From Candidatus Colivivens caballi (GTDB lineage Bacteria > Bacteroidota > Bacteroidia > Bacteroidales > Bacteroidaceae), in contig JAGHSZ010000098.1 in NCBI GenBank assembly GCA_018065565.1, forward strand, positions 1 through 38,330: a DNA stretch of 38,330 nt. Direction: 5' to 3'. The notes beneath the pieces were generated by a model that was given only the letters and a program-made list of their open reading frames with translations, ran no database searches and was not told where the DNA came from. Shown in pieces: positions 7,530 through 15,146 of this stretch. How positions within the stretch are numbered: position 1 is the stretch's first letter; every line of letters begins with the position of its first letter. Both the position numbers and the translations under genes were made by a program.

Positions 7530-9317
7530 ATGGACAGATTCGACTGGAATTCTACATACGAAGGTCTGCACAGCGGGTTCAGTGGTGGTGTCACCCGGGG
7601 CGAAAAGCGTCCGGTGATTGGCATCACTGGCAACTATGGCGACCATGCCTGTTCGCTGGCAGAGGGTTATTATATGTCGGTGCTGACGGCTGGTGCCATA
7701 CCGATGATTATTCCTCCATTTGAGGAAACCGACAGCCTGGGCGACCTGCTCGACCAGGTGGATGGCATTGTGTTGAGCGGAGGCGGCGACATCAATCCGC
7801 TGTACCTGGGTGAAGAGCCTGTGCCACAGTTGCATGGTATCAATCAGGTGCGCGACCGTCAGGAACTGCTTTTGGCGCGGATGGCTTACAACCGCCAGAT
7901 TCCGATGTTGGGCATCTGCCGTGGCATTCAGGTGATGATGGCTGCCCTCGGCGGTGAACTGCATCAGGACATTTCGGGGTTCCAGACCATCAAGCACTCA
8001 CAGGACCTCGACCGAGGCCGTGCCTCTCACAGTGTGAACATTCCTGCCGACTCCCTGCTGCACGGCATCATGCAGACCGACCGACTGGCAGTCAATTCGT
8101 TCCACCATCAGGCAGTGAAGACTCCTGCACCGGGTTTCCGCATCTGTGCGCAGAGTGCCGATGGGGTGATTGAGGCTGTCGAGTCGTCCGAACACAAGTC
8201 GATTGTCGGTGTGCAGTGGCACCCAGAGTGCTTCCTGATGGCAGCCGACCCGACAATGATGCCACTGTTCCGCTGGCTGCGGGACGAGGCTGCTGAATTT
8301 AAGAAAGCAAAATGTCTGCACGACCATATACTGTCGCTTGACTCGCACTGCGACACCCCTATGTTCTTCGAACAGGGCATCGACTTCAACCGTCGTGACC
8401 CGAAACTGCTGGTTGACCTTCACAAGATGCACGAGGGACGGCTCGATGCCAGCATCATGGTGGCATATCTGAAACAGGAGGCACGCGACTCACAGTCGCT
8501 TGCTGCCGCTACATCGAAAGCCGACCGCATACTCGATGAAATCGAGGCAATGGCTGCCCGCAGTCCACGGATGGGCGAAGGGGCAGACGCCATCCCGATG
8601 GTGGGCATTGCACGCACTCCTGCCGACCTCTATCAGATGAAGCACCGTGGACAGAAAGCCATCATGCTTGGCATCGAAAATGGCTATGCCATTGGCTCCG
8701 ACATCAGCAATGTGGAGCGTTTCCGCCGCCGTGGGGTGGTCTATATGACTCTGTGCCACAATGGCGACAACGACATCTGCGACTCAGCCAAAGGCAATGC
8801 CGAACATGGCGGTGTGAGCGAGTTTGGTGCAAAGGTCATCAGGGAAATGAACCGTGTGGGCATGATGGTTGACCTGAGTCATGCGTCGGAGAAGAGTTTC
8901 TACGATGCCATCGAACTGAGCCGTCAGCCAATCGTGTGCAGTCACTCGTCGTCGCGGGTGCTGTGCGACCATCCACGCAACCTGACCGACGACCAGATGC
9001 GCCGTCTTGCAGCAACTGGGGGTGTGGCGCAGACCACCTTCTACACCGGGTTCCTCCGTACCGATGGACAGGCATCGATAATTGATGCAGTCCAGCATCT
9101 CAACCATGCAGTTGACATCATGGGCATCGACCATGTGGGCATTGGCACCGACTTCGACGGCGACGGCGGAGTGCCGGGCATAGCATCGGCGAGCGAGGTG
9201 GTCAACTTCACGCGCAGACTGCTTCGCCAGCGATACAGCGACACTGACATAGAGAAAATCTGGGGTGGCAACTTCCTCCGACTGATGCAGCAGATTCAGG
9301 CGGCATCGGAAATCTAA
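7530..9317 (+). CDS. Fused class I glutamine amidotransferase-like (C26) and M19 dipeptidase
   Basis: A single 595-residue chain with two hydrolase domains. Residues 25-255 are a class I amidotransferase-like domain of the PuuD/gamma-glutamyl hydrolase type (peptidase C26): nucleophile Cys130 in GICRG, and His231 with Glu233 in WHPE. Residues 263-590 are a membrane-dipeptidase domain (M19) with metal and active-site motifs DSHCDTP (271-277), GIENG (381-385), DLSHAS (448-453), CSHSS (470-474) and GIGTDFDG. There is no signal peptide, so it should be cytoplasmic. The pairing suggests stepwise hydrolysis of gamma-glutamyl or muropeptide-derived dipeptides, which is inference. The overlapping divergent promoter and the acyltransferase 46 bases downstream give no further clue. 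Confidence 0.88.
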   Translation: MDRFDWNSTYEGLHSGFSGGVTRGEKRPVIGITGNYGDHACSLAEGYYMSVLTAGAIPMIIPPFEETDSLGDLLDQVDGIVLSGGGDINPLYLGEEPVPQLHGINQVRDRQELLLARMAYNRQIPMLGICRGIQVMMAALGGELHQDISGFQTIKHSQDLDRGRASHSVNIPADSLLHGIMQTDRLAVNSFHHQAVKTPAPGFRICAQSADGVIEAVESSEHKSIVGVQWHPECFLMAADPTMMPLFRWLRDEAAEFKKAKCLHDHILSLDSHCDTPMFFEQGIDFNRRDPKLLVDLHKMHEGRLDASIMVAYLKQEARDSQSLAAATSKADRILDEIEAMAARSPRMGEGADAIPMVGIARTPADLYQMKHRGQKAIMLGIENGYAIGSDISNVERFRRRGVVYMTLCHNGDNDICDSAKGNAEHGGVSEFGAKVIREMNRVGMMVDLSHASEKSFYDAIELSRQPIVCSHSSSRVLCDHPRNLTDDQMRRLAATGGVAQTTFYTGFLRTDGQASIIDAVQHLNHAVDIMGIDHVGIGTDFDGDGGVPGIASASEVVNFTRRLLRQRYSDTDIEKIWGGNFLRLMQQIQAASEI

Positions 9318-9363
9318 ACATATACATGCGCAGATGCAGACTGAAGCATACTGACGATAAGAA

Positions 9364-10443
9364 ATGACGGAACTGATAGCAAAGAAACCACGGATAGAAT
9401 GGATTGACGCCATGCGAGGCTTCACGATGATACTGGTCGTGGCTTATCATGTGAGTCAACAGGCATTCCTTGTCGATATCAAGCAGAGCGCCTCGCTGCC
9501 GTTTCTCGTGCTGTTTCGCATGCCGCTGTTCTTCTTCATCAGCGGATTTCTTGCGTACAGGTCGAAGGCGGTGTGGAGCGCAGGCGAATATGTCCGTATG
9601 GTAGGAAAGAAGGCACGGGTGCAACTGGTGCCAACGGTGGTGTTCTTCCTCGTTGCAGCCATATTGCTCTCACCGGGAAACGTCGGCAAGTATCTCACTG
9701 CCGGCGTACACAGTCCGACCGGGGGCTACTGGTTCACCATTGCGCTGTTTCACATGCTGTTCATCTATTACACCTATTGTTTCATAGTGAACCACATATC
9801 GAAACATGCCCGCTGGACCATCTTCCTGCTGTGGGGCATTGCCATCGCAGCCTACGAAACGGTGTATCTGCCTCAGTGGTTCGACTATGCCTTCGGCAGC
9901 AAGCATCCACATGAGGGCTGGCTCTTCGACACGAAGTTCATACAGGTGATGCAGTATTTCCAGTTCTTTGTCTATGGCAACATAGTTCATCGCTACTGGG
10001 ATCGTTTCCAGCGACTGCTCGACACCCATTGGTTCGTACTGTTAGTGATGCTGCTGGCGTTCCTCTCGTGTGCTGATTTCCTGAAACTTCATGTGTTGGA
10101 GGCTGAATGGACAAACCTGTCGAGAACGGTCGGAATGTATGCGATGCTCACTCTGGTGTTCATGTTCTTCCGTCATTATGAGGCGCATGTGACACGGCAG
10201 ACACGGCTTGGGCGCACTTTGCAGTATATCGGCACCCGCACACTCGACATCTACATGATACACAAACTGCTGATACCGAACTTGCCCGAAGTGGGGCAGT
10301 TCTTCAATCAGCATCATCATAACTTCGTGGCAGAGGTGGTGCTGTCGGTTGCAGTGGCACTGGTGGTCATCGGCTTCTGTCTGCTGATATCCAATGTGCT
10401 GCGACTGAGCCCGATACTGAAAAAATATCTGTTCGGACGCTGA
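9364..10443 (+). CDS. Acyltransferase family 3 membrane protein
   Basis: Integral-membrane O-acyltransferase of the type that acetylates exported sugars, lipopolysaccharide or peptidoglycan. The 359-residue protein has about ten hydrophobic helices. Family marks are RIEWIDAMRGFTMILVVAYHV (residues 10-30, with the Arg and His typical of the family) and FRMPLFFFISGFL (near 50). The genes on either side (hydrolase fusion, polysaccharide flippase) fit an envelope-modification role; the substrate cannot be told. It starts 46 bases after the fusion gene and may be cotranscribed. Confidence 0.87.
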   Translation: MTELIAKKPRIEWIDAMRGFTMILVVAYHVSQQAFLVDIKQSASLPFLVLFRMPLFFFISGFLAYRSKAVWSAGEYVRMVGKKARVQLVPTVVFFLVAAILLSPGNVGKYLTAGVHSPTGGYWFTIALFHMLFIYYTYCFIVNHISKHARWTIFLLWGIAIAAYETVYLPQWFDYAFGSKHPHEGWLFDTKFIQVMQYFQFFVYGNIVHRYWDRFQRLLDTHWFVLLVMLLAFLSCADFLKLHVLEAEWTNLSRTVGMYAMLTLVFMFFRHYEAHVTRQTRLGRTLQYIGTRTLDIYMIHKLLIPNLPEVGQFFNQHHHNFVAEVVLSVAVALVVIGFCLLISNVLRLSPILKKYLFGR

Positions 10444-10465
10444 TGTTGGAGGGGAGATAGGAGTG

Positions 10466-10564
10466 ATGGGACTAATAGGGCTCATGGGACTAATGGGGCT
10501 AATGAGACTGATGGGGCTAATGGGACTAATAGGGCTAATAGGACTTATAGGACTTATAAGACTC
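10466..10564 (+). repeat. 9-bp minisatellite, eleven units, before the flippase gene
   Basis: Eleven consecutive 9-mers of consensus ATGGGRCTA, decaying to ATAGGACTT at the 3' end. Because the unit is a multiple of three, several frames stay open here, but neither strand looks like a real protein. It occupies nearly the whole gap between the acyltransferase stop and the flippase start. Confidence 0.92.
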
Positions 10565-10601
10565 ATAACCCCCATCAAACAAAAGAATAACACTAAAAAC
10601 A

Positions 10602-12068
10602 ATGGCTGAAACATTAAAGGAGAAAACGGTAAGGGGCTTGCTGTGGGGAGCATTCAATACAGGAGGTCTGCAAGTGCTGAACATTGTGTTTGGCATTGTC
10701 ATTGCCCGTCAGCTCGACCCTGGCGACTATGGTCTTATTGGCATGGTCACCATCTTCACCACCATTGCCTCGGCTTTGCAGGAAAGTGGATTCACCACTG
10801 CCCTCATCAACCGCAAGAACCCTTCACAGCGCGACCTCAATTCTGTGTTTTGGTTCAGCATCACCGTCAGTTTCTCGGTGTATGTCATACTGTGGATGTG
10901 TGCTCCGCTCATTGCAGAATACAACAAACAGCCAGCCATCACATCGCTGGCGCGCTACCTGTTCCTGGGATTCCTGATTGGCAGTTTCGGCGTAGTGCCG
11001 CGAGCCATGTTGCTGAAAGAGATAAAGGCAAAGGAACAAGCCGTGTCGAACATCCTGGCTGTCATCGTGTCGGGCATAGTGGGTATGGTGATGGCATTCA
11101 ATGGCATGGCATACTGGGGAATTGCCACACAGACCATACTCTACATACTGGTTTCGACTGTGATGTACTGGTACTACACCAAGTTTCGCCCAACCACTGA
11201 CGCCTCGTTGCAACCCATCAAGGAAATGTTTGTGTTCAGCAGCAAGATGCTGGCAACGCGTGTGTTTGTCAATCTCAACCGCTATATGTTTGAGTCACTG
11301 CTCGGATACTGCTACGATGAAAAGAGCATTGGCTACTATTCGCAGGCAAACCGATGGAACACACAGGGCAGCAATGTGGTAACTAACATGATGCAGGACA
11401 TTGCCCAGCCTATGTTTGTGAAGATTGGCGACGACGAGGAACGGCTCCGGCGTGCATTCCGCAAGATGCTGCGGTTTACCTGCTTCCTGTCCTTCCCGAT
11501 GATGTTCGGACTCAGCCTGATTGCTCCGGAGTTCATCTCGGTTGCACTCACTGACAAATATGCACCGAGTGCATCGCTGATGCAGATACTGTGTGTCAGC
11601 GGAGCATTCCTGCCAATTGCCACCCTCTACTACAACCTGTTGTTGAGTCGTGGCAAATCCGACATCTACATGTGGAATGTCATTGCCCAGTCATGTTTCA
11701 TCCTTGCTGATCTGGCCGTTGTGCAGTATTTCCATCTTGAACTGTTCGGCTGTTCGGGCATACGGCTTATGACCATCTTCTTCACTGCAATCATGATACT
11801 GTGGACAGCAGTGTGGCATTATTTCTTGAAGCGCGAGATCCATCTTGGCTATCTGCCGGTGTTGAAGGACATCATGCCTTTCCTGCTGATTACCGTGGCA
11901 ACGATGGTTGCTACCTATTATCTTACATCGGGCATTGCCGACCAGCGAGTGCTGATGTGTGTGAAGGTCGTGGTGGCTGCTGCACTCTATTTAGGCATCA
12001 CATATTTCAGCGGTGCAAAGATAATGCGTGAATGCATCAACTATTTCATGCATAAGAAGACCGACTGA
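10602..12068 (+). CDS. Oligosaccharide/polysaccharide flippase family protein
   Basis: Membrane transporter of the MOP superfamily (Wzx/polysaccharide synthase type), which flips lipid-linked oligosaccharides across the inner membrane for O-antigen or capsule. The 488 residues hold about 12-14 hydrophobic helices. The N-terminal LARQLDPxDYG-like segment (here IARQLDPGDYGLIGMV, residues 34-49) and the central helices with ESLLGYCYDEKSIGYYSQA are typical. No glycan-synthesis cluster surrounds it. The 9-bp minisatellite lies directly upstream, ending 37 bases before the ATG. Confidence 0.9.
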   Translation: MAETLKEKTVRGLLWGAFNTGGLQVLNIVFGIVIARQLDPGDYGLIGMVTIFTTIASALQESGFTTALINRKNPSQRDLNSVFWFSITVSFSVYVILWMCAPLIAEYNKQPAITSLARYLFLGFLIGSFGVVPRAMLLKEIKAKEQAVSNILAVIVSGIVGMVMAFNGMAYWGIATQTILYILVSTVMYWYYTKFRPTTDASLQPIKEMFVFSSKMLATRVFVNLNRYMFESLLGYCYDEKSIGYYSQANRWNTQGSNVVTNMMQDIAQPMFVKIGDDEERLRRAFRKMLRFTCFLSFPMMFGLSLIAPEFISVALTDKYAPSASLMQILCVSGAFLPIATLYYNLLLSRGKSDIYMWNVIAQSCFILADLAVVQYFHLELFGCSGIRLMTIFFTAIMILWTAVWHYFLKREIHLGYLPVLKDIMPFLLITVATMVATYYLTSGIADQRVLMCVKVVVAAALYLGITYFSGAKIMRECINYFMHKKTD

Positions 12069-12159
12069 TGGCATAAGCGACAGGTAAATGTACATAATGA
12101 AGGACGACGGAATACAGAATAAACAGAATAAATAGATACTTAAAAATATAACTGAACGA

Positions 12160-13155
12160 ATGAAAAAGACAATTCTGACTGCGGCTGCTGCATTGATGCT
12201 GGCAGCATGTGGTGGCAGCAAACAGGGAACGGCACAGACCACTGAGACAGCGCTGGATGTTCCAGGTTTCAATGCCGACAGCGCATACGGGTATGTGGCA
12301 TCACAGTGCAGTTTCGGTCCGCGAGTGATGAACTCTGCGGCTCACGACTCGTGTGCTGTGTTTCTTGCAGAAAAGTTTAAGACTTACGGTCTGGATGTGA
12401 AGGTGCAGGAAGGTGATTCCCGCCTATACGACGGTACACCGATCCATCTTTCAAACATCATGGCAAGCACCCCCGACACCGATACTGACAAACCTCGTTT
12501 GCTCATCTGCTCACACTGGGACAGCCGTCCATGGGCTGACCACGATGACGACAGTGCCAACCACCGTACACCGATTGATGGTGCCAACGATGGTGCCAGC
12601 GGTGTGGCTGTGATGATGGAGATTGCCCGCCTGATTCAGTCAGACTCGCTTGCTGTGGGTATCGACTTCGTTTGCTTTGATGCCGAGGACTGCGGCACTC
12701 CTGAATGGGATGCAATGGCTGGCTACGATGCCAACTCGTGGTGCATCGGCTCGCAATGGTGGGCACAACATGTTGAGACTGATGTGCCTTATTACGGCAA
12801 GTTCCGTTATGGCATTCTGCTCGACATGGTTGGCGGAAGCAACTGTGTGTTCCAGAAGGAGGCATACTCAAAGTACTATGCACAGAATGTGGTTGACAAG
12901 GTGTGGGCTGCTGCTGCCCGCCTGGGCTATGGCAACTACTTTAAGGATGAAGAGGGCGGTGCCGTCACTGACGACCATTTGCAGGTCAACAAGGCTGGCA
13001 TCCGATGCATTGACATCATTGCTTCGGACATCGACAGCGAGGGACATTTCCCATGTACATGGCACACCGTCAATGACAATCTGCAAAACATCAACCGACA
13101 GACCATGCAGGTGGTTGGACATACTTTGCTCGAAGTGATATACAACGAGAAGTAG
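12160..13155 (+). CDS. M28 family lipoprotein, likely glutaminyl-peptide cyclotransferase
   Basis: A 331-residue lipoprotein (signal peptide with LAAC, lipid Cys17). After Cys17 there is no acidic export signal, so it should stay on the periplasmic side. The zinc-hydrolase core shows CSHWDSRPWAD (117-127), PIDGANDGASG (138-148, metal Asp144), FDAED (173-177, Glu176), LLDMVGG (220-226) and TWH near residue 311. This pattern, especially the HWDSRPWAD segment, matches the Bacteroidota type II glutaminyl cyclases, which convert N-terminal Gln to pyroglutamate in the periplasm. An aminopeptidase role is the alternative. Neighbouring secreted proteins have Gln at the mature N-terminus. Confidence 0.85.
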   Translation: MKKTILTAAAALMLAACGGSKQGTAQTTETALDVPGFNADSAYGYVASQCSFGPRVMNSAAHDSCAVFLAEKFKTYGLDVKVQEGDSRLYDGTPIHLSNIMASTPDTDTDKPRLLICSHWDSRPWADHDDDSANHRTPIDGANDGASGVAVMMEIARLIQSDSLAVGIDFVCFDAEDCGTPEWDAMAGYDANSWCIGSQWWAQHVETDVPYYGKFRYGILLDMVGGSNCVFQKEAYSKYYAQNVVDKVWAAAARLGYGNYFKDEEGGAVTDDHLQVNKAGIRCIDIIASDIDSEGHFPCTWHTVNDNLQNINRQTMQVVGHTLLEVIYNEK

Positions 13156-13230
13156 GGACTGGTGGTTTTGTTGTTTAGCGGATTAGTAGATTAGTTGTTA
13201 ACGGATAATAAAAGGACTAAAAACTCGATT

Positions 13231-13656
13231 ATGACAATAGAAGAATTACAGCAAGATGTCATCGAACAGTTCAGCGACTACGATGACTGGATGGACAAAT
13301 ATCAGTTGCTGATTGACTTGGGCAACGAGCAACAGCCGTTGCCAGAACAGTATAAGACCGAACAGAACCTTATCGACGGATGCCAGAGCCGTGTGTGGTT
13401 GCAGGCTGACCTCACTCCCGAGGGCAAGGTACATTTCCAGGCGGAGAGCGATGCGCTTATTGTCAAGGGCATTGTGACTCTGCTGATACAGGTTCTTGAC
13501 GACCACACACCCGATGAAATACTCGATGCCGACCTGCATTTTATTGCCGACATCGGTCTCACCGAACATCTGTCGCCGACCCGTAGCAATGGTCTGCTCG
13601 CCATGTTGAAGCAGATGAAACTCTATGCGCTGGGCTTTAAGGCGCAGAACGGATAA
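13231..13656 (+). CDS. sufE: SufE family sulfur-acceptor protein
   Basis: Accepts persulfide sulfur from the cysteine desulfurase SufS for Fe-S cluster assembly in the cytoplasm. The 141-residue product has the SufE pattern: an N-terminal helix, the segment NLIDGCQSRVW with acceptor Cys51, and a C-terminal helical part ending LSPTRSNGLLAMLKQMK. The frame opens upstream with TTG at 13195, but the A-rich ATG at 13231 matches the family start. No suf operon surrounds it. It ends about 100 bases before a terminator shared with the convergent prfA. Confidence 0.9.
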   Translation: MTIEELQQDVIEQFSDYDDWMDKYQLLIDLGNEQQPLPEQYKTEQNLIDGCQSRVWLQADLTPEGKVHFQAESDALIVKGIVTLLIQVLDDHTPDEILDADLHFIADIGLTEHLSPTRSNGLLAMLKQMKLYALGFKAQNG

Positions 13657-13753
13657 CCTCATTCTGTCATTGGTGGCCATTGGCTGCTGTCATCATGATA
13701 TCAATGAATGATTAGGGATAAATGCGTAATAAGAAAGATGCGTAATAAGAAGC

Positions 13754-13791
13754 AAGCAGGCTGAAATCCACAACTGGGTTTCAGCCTGCTT
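13754..13791 (+). terminator. Terminator between sufE and prfA
   Basis: AAGCAGGCTGAAA pairs with TTTCAGCCTGCTT across a 12-base loop, followed by TTCTATTTG on the plus strand. It lies between convergent genes and could end sufE transcription; the minus-side tail is less T-rich. Confidence 0.7.
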
Positions 13792-13799
13792 TCTATTTG

Positions 13800-13894
13800 T
13801 ATTGCTATTAACTCTGCTTTTGTATTGCTGTTAACTCTGCTATTAGTATTGCTATTAACTCTCCTATTTGCATTGCTGTGTGTTCTGCTGTTTG
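13800..13894. repeat. 24-bp tandem repeat, four units
   Basis: Units start at 13800 (23 bp), 13823, 13847 and 13871, with consensus TATTGCTATTAACTCTGCTA plus a short tail; the last unit is degenerate. They lie between the terminator and the prfA stop codon. Minus-strand translation gives repeated NSRVNSNT-like peptides, judged spurious. Confidence 0.85.
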
Positions 13895-13928
13895 TCATTC
13901 AAGGTGTCAGCATCCTTTGCTGGTCGCC

Positions 13929-15041
13929 TTACAGTTCAGCATCTTTCAGTCGTTCTGCGTTTTCAGCCACGATGAGGTGGTCGATGCAGTCCTGTATGTC
14001 GCCGTCCATGAATGCCGCGAGGTTGTAGATGGTGTAGTTGATGCGGTGGTCGGTGATTCGTCCCTGCGGATAGTTGTATGTTCGGATTTTGGCAGAGCGG
14101 TCGCCAGTGCTGACCATGGTCTTGCGCCGGCTTGCGATGTCGTCGATATACTTCTGATGCTCACGGTCGTAGATGAATGTGCGCAGACGGGCAAGTGCGC
14201 GTTCCTTGTTCTTTGGCTGGTCGCGTGTCTCGGTACATTCCACGAGGATTTCTTCTTCGATGCCAGTGTTAGGGTTTCGCCACATGTAGCGAGCGCGTAC
14301 TCCTGATTCTACCTTGTTGACATTCTGACCACCGGCTCCACTCGAACGGAATGTGTCCCACTTGATGGCACCTTCGTTGATTTCCACATCGAAGGCATCG
14401 GCTTCGGGCAGTACTGCCACTGTGGCTGCTGATGTGTGGACTCGTCCCTGTGTCTCGGTGACTGGCACGCGCTGTACGCGGTGTACGCCGCTTTCGTATT
14501 TCAGGATGCCATACACTCCTTCGCCTGTGACATTGAAGATGATTTCCTTGTAGCCGCCTGCTGCACCTTCGGAGAAACTTGAAATGGTGACTTTCCAACC
14601 TTTTGTCTCGCAGTACTTTGAATACATGCGGAAGAGGTCGCCTGCAAACAGTGCTGCTTCGTCGCCTCCCGTACCGCCACGGATTTCCATCACCACATTC
14701 TTTCCGTCTTCAGGGTCGGCAGGCACGAGCAGGAGTTTGATTTCCTCTTCAAGTTCAGGCAGACGCTGTTCGGCGGCTTGCAGTTCTTCGCGTGCCATTT
14801 CCTTCATGTCGGGATCGTCCTCGGTGGAGATGAGTTCGCGTGCTTCCTCAGCGTTTTTCATGCACAGGATGTATTCTTTGCGTGCAGCCATGAGGTCGCC
14901 GAGTTCCTTGTATTCCTTTGTGAGTTTCACATATCGTTTCTGATCGCCGATGACATTAGGGTCGGTGATGAGAGTTGATACTTCTTCAAATCGGCTTACT
15001 AAGCCTTCGAGTTTGTCTAATATGTTGCTTTCTGTTGCCAT
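13929..15041 (-). CDS. prfA: Peptide chain release factor 1
   Basis: Ends translation at UAA and UAG. The 370-residue product carries the PVT codon-recognition tripeptide (193-195, RF1 type; RF2 would have SPF) and the GGQ catalytic motif (237-239) within SSGAGGQNVNKVES. The frame extends 17 codons further upstream, but the ATG at 15041 gives the standard family start (ATESNILDKLEGL). It is the last gene of the leftward parA-DUF5683-relA-prfA run, 105 bases after relA. A relA-prfA link joins two ribosome-linked functions. Confidence 0.96.
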   Translation of the reverse strand: MATESNILDKLEGLVSRFEEVSTLITDPNVIGDQKRYVKLTKEYKELGDLMAARKEYILCMKNAEEARELISTEDDPDMKEMAREELQAAEQRLPELEEEIKLLLVPADPEDGKNVVMEIRGGTGGDEAALFAGDLFRMYSKYCETKGWKVTISSFSEGAAGGYKEIIFNVTGEGVYGILKYESGVHRVQRVPVTETQGRVHTSAATVAVLPEADAFDVEINEGAIKWDTFRSSGAGGQNVNKVESGVRARYMWRNPNTGIEEEILVECTETRDQPKNKERALARLRTFIYDREHQKYIDDIASRRKTMVSTGDRSAKIRTYNYPQGRITDHRINYTIYNLAAFMDGDIQDCIDHLIVAENAERLKDAEL

Positions 15042-15146
15042 CTGTGGTTGGGTGTCAGTTATGTGGGTCGTGCAAGTGTTTTCGGCTTGCACTGCTTGTG
15101 GTCTTGGTCATTTAGTTGTCTCTCTTGCGCAGGATGTCTGCATTCG

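Noticed and set aside
10042..10653. Minus-strand ORF with a run of Ser-Pro-Ile repeats
   Set aside because: The repeats are only the translation of the 9-bp minisatellite, and the rest is antisense to the acyltransferase gene.
13701..13898. Minus-strand ORF with NSRVNSNT repeats
   Set aside because: Product of the 24-bp tandem repeat and terminator; no start context or family.
15042..15146. Possible gene between relA and prfA
   Set aside because: Only 105 bases with no convincing frame on either strand.
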